A stretch of 64,000 nucleotides of DNA from Candidatus Gastranaerophilales bacterium (GCA_944324395.1 CALUWC010000012.1:1-64000), one strand, 5' to 3'. Shown: positions 16,855 to 26,330, numbered from the stretch's first letter. The notes: a model not told the origin generated them from the sequence alone. Translations and numbers: made by a program.

Positions 16855-18255
16855 ATGGAAATTAAAGTTGTTGAAAATACAAAAGATATACCTTGTGATG
16901 TGTTGATTATCAACAAATTCGAAGGAAAACAAACATCAAATCCTTTAATAAACCGTTTTGCTCCGGAATCTTTTACCGGTAAAAAGGGAGAAATGTTTGT
17001 TATTCATACTCAGAAAGAGTATCCGTCAACATATATTTTAGCACTGGGCTTAGGAGAAGAGCAGGACATGGATAACAATGTTATTCGAGAAACTGTTGCC
17101 AAAGCCGTTAAAAAATGTGCTGAGTTAAAAGCAAAAACAATTGCTTTTGATATTGAAACGGATTACACATTTGGAGTAAGTGCCGTTATAGGAACTTCAA
17201 TTGCCAATTATCATTTTGATAAATATAAAACTAAAAAAGAACATAGGATTTCAGAAGTTTATATTTCAAATGTTGATAAAGAATCTATTGAAGTTGCAAA
17301 AGTTATTGCGGATTCTATGAAATTGGCAAGAAACCTTGCAAATGAACCTGCCGCATTTGCAACCCCTACAAAATTAGCTGAAATTGCACAAGGCTTAGAA
17401 GGGATTGAAACAAAGGTTTATGATGAAGACAAAATTAAAGAACTTGGAATGAATGCCTATTTTGCTATTGCAAAAGGAAGTGTTGAACCGCCTAAATTTA
17501 TCCATATGAAATACTCTTCCGGCAATCCTAAAAAACGTATTGCAATTATCGGAAAAGGATTATGTTTCGACAGCGGCGGACTGGATATTAAACCTCCGTC
17601 ATCAATGCTTACTATGAGAGATGATATGTCAGGTGCAGCCTGCGTTATAGCAGTAATGAAAGCGATGGCAAAATTAAAACCTGAAATTGAAGTTCATGGG
17701 ATAATTGCTGCTTGCGAGAATATGCCGTCAGGAAGTTCTTATAAACCCGGTGATATTTTAACTGCCAAAAACGGCAAAACAATAGAAGTAGACAATACTG
17801 ATGCTGAAGGACGTATAACTCTGGCAGATGCTTTATGCTATGCCTGTGAGCTTGGAGTTGACGAAGTTATTGATATTGCTACGTTAACAGGAGCTTGTAT
17901 GGTAGCTTTGGGAACTGCAGCATCAGGTATTATGGGTAACAATGATGATTTTGTTAAAGACATTATCAAAGTCGGTGCATATTCAGGAGAAAAATACTGG
18001 CAATTACCAATGTGGAAAGAATACAGAGACAATATGAACAGCGATATTGCAGATATGAAAAATACCGGAACTCGATATGGCGGAGCATCTGCTGCCGGAA
18101 TGTTCTTAAAAGAATTTGTTACAGATAATGTCAAATGGGCTCATATTGATATTGCAGGTACAGCCTTTCTTGAAAAACCGCAGAAAGAATTTTGCAAGGG
18201 TGCTACCGGTGCAGGTGTAAGAACATTGATAAGTTACATAACCTGCAATTCATAA
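16855..18255 (+). CDS. pepA: Leucyl aminopeptidase, M17 family
   Basis: 466 residues, close to the family norm. The zinc-binding and catalytic core is complete: GKGLCFDSGGLDIKP (about 236-250), a metal-binding Asp in RDDMSGAA, and the family signature NTDAEGRI near 314-321. It removes N-terminal residues from peptides in the cytosol, and hexamers of the family can also process cysteinylglycine or bind DNA. AAAGGAG precedes the ATG at a normal distance. A strong hairpin follows the stop. Confidence 0.93.
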   Translation: MEIKVVENTKDIPCDVLIINKFEGKQTSNPLINRFAPESFTGKKGEMFVIHTQKEYPSTYILALGLGEEQDMDNNVIRETVAKAVKKCAELKAKTIAFDIETDYTFGVSAVIGTSIANYHFDKYKTKKEHRISEVYISNVDKESIEVAKVIADSMKLARNLANEPAAFATPTKLAEIAQGLEGIETKVYDEDKIKELGMNAYFAIAKGSVEPPKFIHMKYSSGNPKKRIAIIGKGLCFDSGGLDIKPPSSMLTMRDDMSGAACVIAVMKAMAKLKPEIEVHGIIAACENMPSGSSYKPGDILTAKNGKTIEVDNTDAEGRITLADALCYACELGVDEVIDIATLTGACMVALGTAASGIMGNNDDFVKDIIKVGAYSGEKYWQLPMWKEYRDNMNSDIADMKNTGTRYGGASAAGMFLKEFVTDNVKWAHIDIAGTAFLEKPQKEFCKGATGAGVRTLISYITCNS

Positions 18256-18263
18256 TTATAAAA

Positions 18264-18294
18264 AAAGAGAATGTCTTAAACATTCTCTTTTTTT
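18264..18294. terminator. Bidirectional terminator between pepA and the tolC-like gene
   Basis: AAGAGAATG and CATTCTCTT pair across a seven-base loop, with A and T runs on the two sides, so it can end transcripts from both directions. It overlaps the end of the minus-strand gene. Confidence 0.85.
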
Positions 18295-19585
18295 ATAAAT
18301 CAAAATTTTCATCATTAACTTCTCTCAGAAAATTTGTCCAGCTGTTATAATATTCTGCCAGTGCGTATGTATAACCGACTATAATTGATTTATAAGACTG
18401 TTTCATAACTATAAGCCCTGTAATATCAGATTCCCCTGATTCATAAGCATCTTTTGAGATGTCAATAAGCTTTTCTGAACTTATAAGTATTTTAGATTCA
18501 TAGTATTTAAGATTTTCTGCTGCTGTAAGAAATTTGTCATAAGCTGCAGAAATATCTTTTACCGCCTTATTTTTTACAGATTGATACTTTAATTCTGCCT
18601 GTTGAAGTTTCAAAGTTGCATTTTTAATTTCAGGAGAATAGTTGTAAAATAGAGGGATATTAACAATATTAGCTCCGGCATAACCTCCGCTGTTAAATCT
18701 TCCGTCATCAGTGTGTGCAGCAGTTTGATATCCGTATCCTCCAAGAATTTGGATATCAGGAATTCGCTGTCTTGATACTACCGTAAGATTTTTTTCTGCA
18801 ACATCTATTTCTTGTTTTGCAATTTGAATATCATATCTGTTTTCAAGAGCCTCTTCAATAATTTCATCACATGTCGGAAATTTTGTATCAGGAGCAGGTG
18901 TCAGCATTTCGTCAAAGTTATTTTCCTCGGAAAACAGCTTGTCCATACTATCATAGGTGATATTATTTGGATCGTTTATAATTTTGTTAAAATCAGACAG
19001 TGCACTTTTTACATTAACTTTTGCAGTGTTAACCTGTGTTATCATTTGATTTAATGCAATTTCAGCCTGAATTACATCAATTTCAGGAACTTCTTTTGCT
19101 TTAACTCTTTTTTCAGCAATTTCCAAAAGCTCTTCCTGAAGATGCTGCTGCTGTTCTAAAGTTGCAAGAACTGATTTTGCTGCTACAAGATTTATATATG
19201 CTTCCCTTACATCAAGTTTTAAATCAAACTTTGTATATCCGACATTTTTCTCAACAAGTTTTAAATTTGACTGTGCAAGATTTTTTCTCGCTTTACGTTT
19301 GGCAATCTCAATAGTTTCACTAACTCCGAGAGTTCTTGGCTCAGTCCATCCGGAAGCACCAAAATTATAAAAAGCATTAAATTCCGGATTTTGAAGCCTG
19401 TTAGCGGATTTTATATTATTTTTTGCGATATTTATTTCTAATTGAACAGCCTGTAAATCAATATTATTTTTCAATGCCGCATCTATTGCTTCTTGAAGAT
19501 ATACTTTCTTTACTCCTTCATTTATTGCAAAAGAGGCTGTTTGTGCAAATATACATAATATCAATACAAGGAGTATCTTTTTCAT
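18293..19585 (-). CDS. TolC-family outer membrane efflux protein (CzcC-like)
   Basis: 430 residues with a signal peptide (MKKILLVLILCIFAQTASFA) followed by two homologous halves: YLQEAIDAALKNNIDLQAVQ and EIIEEALENRYDIQIAKQEI. The layout is that of outer membrane factors of CzcC type used with RND or metal pumps. It stands alone. TATAAT on the minus strand (19600-19595) leaves about nine bases to the ATG and there is no convincing ribosome site, so the mRNA would have almost no leader. Confidence 0.87.
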   Translation of the reverse strand: MKKILLVLILCIFAQTASFAINEGVKKVYLQEAIDAALKNNIDLQAVQLEINIAKNNIKSANRLQNPEFNAFYNFGASGWTEPRTLGVSETIEIAKRKARKNLAQSNLKLVEKNVGYTKFDLKLDVREAYINLVAAKSVLATLEQQQHLQEELLEIAEKRVKAKEVPEIDVIQAEIALNQMITQVNTAKVNVKSALSDFNKIINDPNNITYDSMDKLFSEENNFDEMLTPAPDTKFPTCDEIIEEALENRYDIQIAKQEIDVAEKNLTVVSRQRIPDIQILGGYGYQTAAHTDDGRFNSGGYAGANIVNIPLFYNYSPEIKNATLKLQQAELKYQSVKNKAVKDISAAYDKFLTAAENLKYYESKILISSEKLIDISKDAYESGESDITGLIVMKQSYKSIIVGYTYALAEYYNSWTNFLREVNDENFDL

Positions 19586-19653
19586 ATAGTAAAAATTATA
19601 ACATAAAATCCTGAATCATATATTTAGATGTAAAAATCAAAACAGAAAGATTA

Positions 19654-19659
19654 TATAAT
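19654..19659 (+). promoter_or_regulatory. -10 box TATAAT placed for a leaderless mRNA
   Basis: TATAAT ends six bases before the ATG at 19666; no ribosome site is present. Confidence 0.5.
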
Positions 19660-19665
19660 TTCGAT

Positions 19666-20373
19666 ATGACAAATTTGTTTAATAAAATAAAATATTTTAT
19701 ACTTTCAAATAGAGAAAAAAAACGAAGAGAACAAATTAACAAGGTAATAAAACCGAGTTATTCAAATAAAACTTCTAAGCATATAATAGGCTCTGCTGCT
19801 GATGTAACTTTGAATGCACAAACAAATAATATTGTTGAAGAAGTAAAGAAAAATGCTTCCGCTATTGCAGATAAAACAAATTGTAATCCGCAAGAACTTT
19901 TGGAATATATAAAAGCTGCTAAAACTCCTGTATATAAAATCAACAATGCAGATAAATTATTAGCTTACATAAAAGAAGAAGAAGGTTTGATATATGAACA
20001 GGAAGGCTTGCGAGCTTTATATATATCATTAATTACAGGAAGCGGAATATCATTTAAAACTCCTGTAATGTTTATTCTGAGAGAAGGGGAAATTGACAAA
20101 TATTATATGCTGCATAATTTTTACAGATGGTGTTCCTTAAAAGCCGGACTGCCTGGATTTGAATATAAAACTCAGCAAAAATTCAAAAAATATTTGAATG
20201 GAAACCCTGATATAATTGTAAAAAGTTTTTCAATGGAAGATATATTATCCGTAAAAGAAGCAATAGCAAGAGATCAAGAAGCCACAGATTTTGCAATCGG
20301 CTATACAAAACGTTTTGAAGGTTCCAAAAAAGTTCTGGATAAAATTAAAAATGAAGGCGGAGCAAATATATAA
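19666..20373 (+). CDS. Hypothetical cytosolic protein
   Basis: Unrecognised 235-residue protein with a very basic N-terminus (REKKRREQ at 17-24). No membrane segment or signal peptide stands out. The segment FYRWCSLKAGLPGFEYKTQQ (about 152-171) is the most distinctive. It is convergent with the histidine kinase gene 20 bases away. Confidence 0.65.
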   Translation: MTNLFNKIKYFILSNREKKRREQINKVIKPSYSNKTSKHIIGSAADVTLNAQTNNIVEEVKKNASAIADKTNCNPQELLEYIKAAKTPVYKINNADKLLAYIKEEEGLIYEQEGLRALYISLITGSGISFKTPVMFILREGEIDKYYMLHNFYRWCSLKAGLPGFEYKTQQKFKKYLNGNPDIIVKSFSMEDILSVKEAIARDQEATDFAIGYTKRFEGSKKVLDKIKNEGGANI

Positions 20374-20392
20374 CCGGTACTCTCGAAAAGTA

Positions 20393-21562
20393 TTAAACAG
20401 CCTTTGTAGAATTTTCATTCATATTCTTGTTGGTTAAAGGTAATGTAAAGCCGAATATACAAGTTCCGTTTTCGTAACTTTTGGCATATATTTTCCCATT
20501 ATGCCGTTTGACCACCTGTCTTGCCAGATACAACCCCAAACCTGTGCCGGTCTTATTAAAATGTGCAAATTTTGTTTTCTTAAATTTATCAAATATAGTT
20601 TTTAATTCACTTTCCGGAATTTGCTTACTTTTATTTTCGATATGAATATCCACCCCGTCAGAAGAAGTTTCAAGAGCGATATATATAGGACAATTAGGAT
20701 AGCCGTAGGTTAAAGCATTTGATAATAAATTTACAATAACTCTTTTTATCTGTAGTTTATCAGCAGTTATATGAAACTCATGCCCGTATGTTTTAATTTC
20801 AATTGTTTGCCCGTTCTGCTGAGCAACAGTTCTTGAACTTTCACAAACTTCTTCCAGAAGAGCTTCAATATCAAAATTTTCCTGCTTTAATTCAATTTCT
20901 CCGTAGTCGCTGTTATAAGTATCCATTATTGTAGCAATCAAATCCGACATATACTGGCATGAATCTTTTGTAAGAGTAATCATCTGCGTCTGTTCGGCAT
21001 TAAGTTTCCCGAACATTCCTTTTAAAAGCATATTCAAAGTACTCAACTGAGCATTTGTAGGAGTTTTTAAATCATGAGTCAGAGTTGCAACAAAAGACTG
21101 CTTACTTGACTCTGTTTCTTTTGCTTTGTCTATATTAGATAAAAATACTACAAAACCTACAACCTCTTTATTCTGCCCGAACATAGGAGTTTTCAAAATT
21201 CTGTAACAATGTTCGGATTGAGGGAAAGATATTACACGTTCGACATTAACAGAATTTCCTGTTTTAATCGACAAACCATCTTCTCTGATTATATCTTCTA
21301 TATACATAGAGGAATATATGTCAAAAATGTTTTTACCGCAAATGCTGTCTGCAGGAATACCGGTCATTTTTGAAAATTCAACATTAGCAAGCAGAATTTT
21401 TCCTTTTATATCCCTAAAATATAATCCTATCGGTAAATTTTGTATAAGGGTCTTCATATAGATATCTTCCGATTTTGAATATTTAAGATACCTGTTTTGA
21501 AAATATAAGTATACTGCAAATCCCGCAGTAATACTAAACACTATTAACCATATAATAAACAT
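20393..21562 (-). CDS. PAS-domain sensor histidine kinase, membrane-anchored
   Basis: 389 residues: one N-terminal membrane segment (about 2-21), a PAS domain (about 35-145, with LPIGLYFRDIKGKILLAN), a HisKA dimerisation helix with the phosphorylated histidine at about residue 163 (THDLKTP), and a HATPase_c domain with N box NLLSNAL and G box GTGLGLYLARQVVKRHNG. It would phosphorylate a response regulator, but none is encoded next to it. The sensory PAS is cytosolic and could bind a cofactor or small ligand. Confidence 0.92.
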   Translation of the reverse strand: MFIIWLIVFSITAGFAVYLYFQNRYLKYSKSEDIYMKTLIQNLPIGLYFRDIKGKILLANVEFSKMTGIPADSICGKNIFDIYSSMYIEDIIREDGLSIKTGNSVNVERVISFPQSEHCYRILKTPMFGQNKEVVGFVVFLSNIDKAKETESSKQSFVATLTHDLKTPTNAQLSTLNMLLKGMFGKLNAEQTQMITLTKDSCQYMSDLIATIMDTYNSDYGEIELKQENFDIEALLEEVCESSRTVAQQNGQTIEIKTYGHEFHITADKLQIKRVIVNLLSNALTYGYPNCPIYIALETSSDGVDIHIENKSKQIPESELKTIFDKFKKTKFAHFNKTGTGLGLYLARQVVKRHNGKIYAKSYENGTCIFGFTLPLTNKNMNENSTKAV

Positions 21563-21629
21563 AATTTATTTTGTTACTATCTTAGTATATTTAATAAACT
21601 ATGCATATTGCCCGGGCGGGCTATATAAA

Positions 21630-21655
21630 ATGCCGGTCGGGATACCCGGCCGGCA
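21630..21655 (-). terminator. Terminator after rubrerythrin
   Basis: ATGCCGG/CCGGCAT and an inner CGGG/CCCG form a long GC-rich stem with one mismatch, flanked by T-rich sequence on the minus strand. It lies 31 bases after the rubrerythrin stop. Confidence 0.8.
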
Positions 21656-21685
21656 TTTTTAATTTATATAATTCAGTAAACAAAC

Positions 21686-22222
21686 TTAGCTGAAATATCT
21701 TTTTAATAAACCGTCAAAACCTCTGCCATGGCGAGCTTCATCTTTTGCCATTTCGTGAACCGTATCATGAATTGCATCATAACCGAGTTCTTTAGCTCTT
21801 TTAGCGATGGCCAGTTTACCTTCGCAAGCACCCTGTTCAGCATCAGCTCTCATTTCAAGATTTTTCTTTGTTGAATTAGTAACAACTTCGCCTAACAATT
21901 CAGCAAATTTAGATGCATGTTCAGCCTCTTCCCATGCATATCTTTTGTATGCTTCCGCAATTTCAGGATAACCTTCTCTTTCAGCAACTCTTGCCATTGC
22001 AAGATACATACCGACTTCGGTACATTCACCGTTAAAGTTAGCTCTCAAGCCTTCCATTACTTCTTTATCTTCAACAACACCGTCGCCTACATTGTGTTCA
22101 CAAGCGTATACCTTTTCTCCGCCGCCAACTTCTTTAAATGTAGTTGCTCCGCACAAAGGGCATCTTTCCGGAGCTTTATCAGCTTCTGTTGACCAACCAC
22201 AAACTGTACATACGTATTTCAT
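21686..22222 (-). CDS. Reverse-type rubrerythrin (rubredoxin domain first)
   Basis: 178 residues from the ATG at 22222, which follows an AAAGGTGG ribosome site; the GTG at 22234 lies inside that site and is not the start. An N-terminal rubredoxin-like iron site is formed by CTVC and CPLC (C at about 5, 8, 21 and 24), followed by a four-helix diiron domain with E-x-x-H motifs (EAEHASKF and DEARHG). This domain order is the reverse of classical rubrerythrin and is known from clostridial peroxide- and oxygen-reducing enzymes. It reduces peroxide and probably oxygen in the cytosol with NAD(P)H-derived electrons. Confidence 0.9.
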   Translation of the reverse strand: MKYVCTVCGWSTEADKAPERCPLCGATTFKEVGGGEKVYACEHNVGDGVVEDKEVMEGLRANFNGECTEVGMYLAMARVAEREGYPEIAEAYKRYAWEEAEHASKFAELLGEVVTNSTKKNLEMRADAEQGACEGKLAIAKRAKELGYDAIHDTVHEMAKDEARHGRGFDGLLKRYFS

Positions 22223-22272
22223 AACTATTTCCACCTTTCTTTGTTAAATGTCTCTCATTTCCTACATGACAA

Positions 22273-22304
22273 ATTATAACAGAATAAATCACTTTTGTAA
22301 AGTG
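22273..22304 (-). promoter_or_regulatory. Rubrerythrin promoter with overlapping inverted repeat
   Basis: On the minus strand TTTACA (22301-22296) and TATAAT (22278-22273) are 17 bases apart. The inverted repeat CACTTT-TGT-AAAGTG (22290-22304) covers the -35 element, as an operator would. It does not match the PerR box consensus. Confidence 0.6.
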
Positions 22305-22426
22305 GTAATTATTTTCATTTTTTCTATTTTGAAAAATTATACTGGGATTTCTAAATATTTAATGCAAGAGAAACAGAAAACAGCATTCCGTAAAAAGCAA
22401 AAAGAAGATATAGACAATAAAGAAAA

Positions 22427-22576
22427 ATGAATATGTGTAAACTTATTGATGAAGTGGCAGGCATTATGAAGTCTGCGGGAGCAGATGATGAGAAAATCAG
22501 AACCCTTGCAAAAATGGAAAAACTTGCCTACGACAAATCAAAACAACCATTAAACAAAAAATTATCCTTTCTTTGA
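22427..22576 (+). CDS. Small hypothetical protein (49 residues)
   Basis: A short frame from the ATG at 22427 (a second ATG is two codons later), product starting MNMCKLIDEVAGIMKSAGAD and helical in composition. Its stop codon lies inside the loop of an 11-bp hairpin, suggesting a gene end. The ribosome site is weak (AAAGAAAA), and an upstream frame ends on the overlapping ATGA. The coding assignment is tentative. Confidence 0.4.
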   Translation: MNMCKLIDEVAGIMKSAGADDEKIRTLAKMEKLAYDKSKQPLNKKLSFL

Positions 22577-22589
22577 ATAAAGAAAGGAT
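22564..22589 (+). terminator. Hairpin at the end of the small gene
   Basis: ATCCTTTCTTT pairs perfectly with AAAGAAAGGAT around GAAT. The following T run is poor, so termination efficiency is uncertain. Confidence 0.5.
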
Positions 22590-22683
22590 ATAATTTGAGA
22601 TTCTAACTTTTGCAATATTATAATTGCTTTAGCTATATTGGGGTAAATGAAAAGAGTTAAGTCTTGTCAATTGTAACTATTCA

Positions 22684-22983
22684 CTATGCCATATAAGGTA
22701 CGTGAATATAATTTGATTCGGTTTGGGCTGTACGTCTTTTTGGCGTACATAGTATATTATAAGCCTTTACAAAATTGTATCCGAGAGCTTTGATAGGGTT
22801 TGATTGAACCATATCTGCATTTTTTGTTTCATGTAAGTCTTTTTCAAAATTGATTTTTGTATTAGCATTTTTATCTAATGACATCAAACCAACTTTAGAA
22901 TTAACATTATTTAAATTTGAGCCTTCTCCAAAGCTTATATATTTTCTTGTATTATTAAATTTTACCGGACTAATTGTAATCAT
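22684..22983 (-). CDS. Small hypothetical protein with lineage N-terminal tag
   Basis: The start at 22983 is fixed by a near-perfect AAAGGAGGT ribosome site seven bases upstream; a longer frame to 23040 lacks one. The 99-residue product begins MITISPVKFNNTRKYISFGE, a doubled form of the tag (VKF and ISFG). No membrane segment, no known domain. The C-terminus ends in YIHVPYMA. Function unknown. Confidence 0.75.
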   Translation of the reverse strand: MITISPVKFNNTRKYISFGEGSNLNNVNSKVGLMSLDKNANTKINFEKDLHETKNADMVQSNPIKALGYNFVKAYNILCTPKRRTAQTESNYIHVPYMA

Positions 22984-23215
22984 ATTAATTACCTCCTTTG
23001 TTATTAAGTGTTTTTTGAACACTTCATTTAACACTTTCACTATAAACTATATTATTTTTTTTGTCAACCCCTATTGTAAACATTTATTAAGAAGGTTAAA
23101 ATATTTATGTTTATTGCGTTTAAGGATAAAGTGCAAAAAATACACTTATTATTAGCTTTCTGATGTTTTTGCTTTTGTGATTAATTCCTCAGCATTAGAA
23201 AATATATAATCTAAA

Positions 23216-23352
23216 ATCCCCCATTCGGACTACATTGACTGCCGGAGTGTCTAATTGCTACAAACGTAACTTCGACGTTTAATAATAGAAAATCTTTTTC
23301 ATACTTCCAGCTATTCTTAATTCAAACGAGGGCATGGCGTCCTCGTCTTTTA
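23216..23352 (+). ncRNA. Candidate structured RNA with terminator
   Basis: The 640 bases before adhE hold no plausible gene but do hold, in order, a TATAAT (23205-23210), a weak GACT/AGTC hairpin, AAACGT-aacttcg-ACGTTT, and ACGAGG-gcatggcgt-CCTCGT followed by TCTTTTATT (23326-23352). This is the arrangement of a small transcript of about 135 bases. It matches no RNA family I recognise. It could be an sRNA or remains of a leader. Confidence 0.3.
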
Positions 23353-23547
23353 TTATGTAATATAGAAAATAATTATTTGTTTATTATTTATTATAAATCT
23401 GAGTTTCCGAAAACCAACATCTTCTGAGACTGCATGCCAAAAGCACTGAAATTAACCTGTTAACAGCCTAAAATCTCAAAAATAAAGAAAAGATAAAGAT
23501 TGTAAATTATACACTTGATTTAATTAAATCTTTGCTGTAAAATGTAA

Positions 23548-23565
23548 TTGTGATAAATTTCACAA
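23548..23565. promoter_or_regulatory. Rex-like operator in the adhE promoter
   Basis: TTGTGATAAATTTCACAA has perfect TTGTGA/TCACAA arms, the Rex consensus form. A TATACAAT -10 region begins four bases later, so a bound repressor would cover the promoter. Rex releases DNA when NADH is high, and adhE is its classical target. The arms also fit a CRP-type site, but the position over the promoter favours repression. Confidence 0.7.
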
Positions 23566-23622
23566 ATTATACAATCAGGCTTATTAATAGTAACATGCAA
23601 TGTTATAAAAAGGAGAAAAGAT

Positions 23623-26307
23623 ATGACAACAAAAAGCAAAAAGACTGTTGAAAACCTGGAAAAGGCTCTTAATCAGCCTTCTATGGTTGAAACTGCAGAA
23701 CAGTTAGAATTACTGATTGAAAGAGTTAAAAAAGCTCAAAAACTTTATGCAACTTTCTCTCAGGAACAAGTTGACAAAATTTTCAAAGCAGCTGCCACAG
23801 CCGCTGACAAAGCTCGTATTCCTCTTGCTAGAATGGCCGTTGAAGAAACAGGCATGGGTGTTTTAGAAGATAAAATTATCAAAAACCACTTTGCATCAGA
23901 ATACATTTACAACAAACATAAAAACGCTAAAACTTGCGGAATTATTAAAGAAGACAAAACAAACGGTATTAAAATCGTAGCTGAACCTTTAGGTGTTATT
24001 GCAGGTATTGTACCTACAACAAACCCGACTTCTACAGCTATATTCAAATCATTAATCGCTCTAAAAACAAGAAACGGTATAATCTTTTCACCGCACCCGA
24101 GAGCTACAAAATGCACAATTGCAGCTGCAAAATTAGTTTTGGAAGCTGCAGTTAAAGCTGGTGCTCCCGAAGATATTATCGGTTGGATTGATGTTCCGTC
24201 TATTGAATTATCTAACCAATTAATGAAACACGAATCAATCGCTTGCATCTTAGCTACAGGCGGTCCTGGTATGGTTAAAGCAGCTTACTCTTCAGGAAAC
24301 CCTGCATTAGGTGTAGGTCCTGGTAACGCTTCAGCAGTTATCGATGAAACAGCTGATATTAAAATGGCAGTTTCTTCTATATTGATGTCTAAAACATTTG
24401 ATAACGGTATGATTTGTGCTTCTGAACAATCTGTTGTTGTTGTTGACAGCGTTTATGAAGAAGTTAAGAAAGAATTCATATACAGAGGAGCTTATCTTTT
24501 AAGCGAAGCTGATGAAAAGAAAATGATTGATCTTCCTTTCATCGATCCAAAAAGAGGAACAGCTCATCCTAAGATTGTAGGTCAAAGTGCTCACACAATT
24601 GCAGAACTAGCAGGATTCAAAGTTCCGGAAAACGCAAAAATCTTGCTTGCGGAAAGACCTTCTGTAGATTGGGAAGATCCGTTCTCCAGAGAAAAATTAT
24701 CTCCAATCTTAACTATGTATAAAGCTAAAGATTTTGAAGAAGCTGCTGAAATGGCTTACGAACTTGTTTCAAAAGGCGGAGCAGGACACTCAGCTGACCT
24801 TTATACAGATGCCCGTCATCAGGAAAGAATTGACAAATATGCCGAAAAAATGCCTACTTGCAGAGTTTTGATTAACTCACCTTCTTCTCAAGGCGGTATT
24901 GGTGATTTGTACAACTTCAAACTTGAACCGTCACTTTCATTAGGTTGTGGTTCTTGGGGTAAAAACGCCGTTTCCGGTAACATCGGTGTTGAAAATTTAT
25001 TGAACTACAAAACTGTTGCTGAAAGGAGAGAAAACATGTTATGGTTTAAGGTTCCTCAAAAAATCTACTTCAAACGCGGTGCTATTGATTTAGCTCTTCG
25101 TGAACTTGAAGGAAAGAAAAGAGCATTTATTGTAACAGACAGATTCTTATTCAATTCAGGTGCTGTTTATAATATCACTAATGTATTAGATGAAATCGGT
25201 ATTGATTATCAAATCTTCTTTGATGTTAAACCGGATCCTACATTATCAACAATCAACCAAGCTATGGAAATGATAAGACCTTACGAACCTGATGTTATCA
25301 TTTCATTAGGCGGAGGTTCTCCGATGGACGCAGCTAAGATTATGTGGTTAATGTATGAACAACCTGATACAGTATTCGAAGATATCTCTATGAGATTTAT
25401 GGATATCAGAAAGAGAATCTGCAGAATACCTGAATTAGGCAAAAAAGCGACAATGGTTGCTATTCCTACAACTTCAGGTACAGGTTCAGAAGTTACTCCG
25501 TTTGCAATCATTACTGATGATGAAACTCATGTTAAATACGCTATTGCAGACTATGCATTAACTCCTAACATGGCAATCATCGATCCTAATTTTGTTGACG
25601 GTATGCCTAAAGGATTGACTTCAGCTTCAGGTATTGATGCATTAGTTCACTCATTAGAAGCTTACGTTTCAAGTATGGCTACTAACTTCACTAATTCTAA
25701 TGCATTAGAAGCTACCAAGTTAGTATTTAAATATTTGGAAAGATCATACTCTGAAGGAGCTAACGATCCTATAGCAAGAGAAAAAATGCACTATGCAGCA
25801 ACTATTGCAGGTATGGCATTTGCTAATGCATTCTTAGGATTATGCCACTCTATGGCTCACAAATTAGGTGCTATGTTCCACGTACCTCATGGTGTTGCTA
25901 ACGCATTGTTAATCAGACAGGTAATTAAATACAACGCTGTTGACTGTCCGAAAAAACAAGCAATCTTCCCGCAATATAAATATCCTAATGCAAAAACCAA
26001 ATATGCTCAGGTTGCAGATGAATTAGGATTGGGCGGAAAGAATGATGATGAAAAAGTTGAATTGCTGATCCAGGCAGTTGATAAACTGATGAAGGCAATC
26101 AACCTTCCAAATTCAATCAAAGATTTCGGTATAACTGAAAAAGATTTCTATGATAAATTAGACGAAATGGTTGAATTGGCATTCGACGATCAATGTACAG
26201 GTGCTAACCCTGCATATCCTTTAATGACAGATATTAAACAAATTTATATCGATGCATTTGAAGGTGTTGTAAGAGATTACTACCCGACATCTAAAAAATC
26301 AAAATAG
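23623..26307 (+). CDS. adhE: Bifunctional aldehyde-alcohol dehydrogenase
   Basis: 894 residues, the normal AdhE length. The N-terminal CoA-acylating acetaldehyde dehydrogenase domain has its nucleophile at C265 in NGMICASEQS; the iron-dependent alcohol dehydrogenase domain starts near residue 472 and includes GGGSPMDAAK and the metal-binding GLCHSMAHKLGAMFHVPHG. It converts acetyl-CoA through acetaldehyde to ethanol, reoxidising two NADH, and assembles into spirosome filaments. AAAGGAG precedes the ATG. A second strong AAAGGAG with an in-frame ATG at 25036 lies exactly at the domain junction. A perfect terminator follows. Its codon use is more GCT/GAA biased than neighbours, as for a highly expressed gene. 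Confidence 0.96.
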   Translation: MTTKSKKTVENLEKALNQPSMVETAEQLELLIERVKKAQKLYATFSQEQVDKIFKAAATAADKARIPLARMAVEETGMGVLEDKIIKNHFASEYIYNKHKNAKTCGIIKEDKTNGIKIVAEPLGVIAGIVPTTNPTSTAIFKSLIALKTRNGIIFSPHPRATKCTIAAAKLVLEAAVKAGAPEDIIGWIDVPSIELSNQLMKHESIACILATGGPGMVKAAYSSGNPALGVGPGNASAVIDETADIKMAVSSILMSKTFDNGMICASEQSVVVVDSVYEEVKKEFIYRGAYLLSEADEKKMIDLPFIDPKRGTAHPKIVGQSAHTIAELAGFKVPENAKILLAERPSVDWEDPFSREKLSPILTMYKAKDFEEAAEMAYELVSKGGAGHSADLYTDARHQERIDKYAEKMPTCRVLINSPSSQGGIGDLYNFKLEPSLSLGCGSWGKNAVSGNIGVENLLNYKTVAERRENMLWFKVPQKIYFKRGAIDLALRELEGKKRAFIVTDRFLFNSGAVYNITNVLDEIGIDYQIFFDVKPDPTLSTINQAMEMIRPYEPDVIISLGGGSPMDAAKIMWLMYEQPDTVFEDISMRFMDIRKRICRIPELGKKATMVAIPTTSGTGSEVTPFAIITDDETHVKYAIADYALTPNMAIIDPNFVDGMPKGLTSASGIDALVHSLEAYVSSMATNFTNSNALEATKLVFKYLERSYSEGANDPIAREKMHYAATIAGMAFANAFLGLCHSMAHKLGAMFHVPHGVANALLIRQVIKYNAVDCPKKQAIFPQYKYPNAKTKYAQVADELGLGGKNDDEKVELLIQAVDKLMKAINLPNSIKDFGITEKDFYDKLDEMVELAFDDQCTGANPAYPLMTDIKQIYIDAFEGVVRDYYPTSKKSK

Positions 26308-26330
26308 TTTATTAAAACTATAATAATGCA

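Noticed and set aside
22222-22234. GTG start for rubrerythrin
   Set aside because: The codon overlaps the Shine-Dalgarno sequence serving the ATG at 22222.
22248-22430. A 60-residue frame upstream of the small 22427 gene
   Set aside because: It starts inside the rubrerythrin promoter region and has no supporting ribosome site; only its ATGA overlap with the next ATG is suggestive.
23548-23565. Interpretation as a CRP activator site
   Set aside because: The arms fit, but the position over the -10/-35 spacer of adhE fits repression by Rex better; not excluded.
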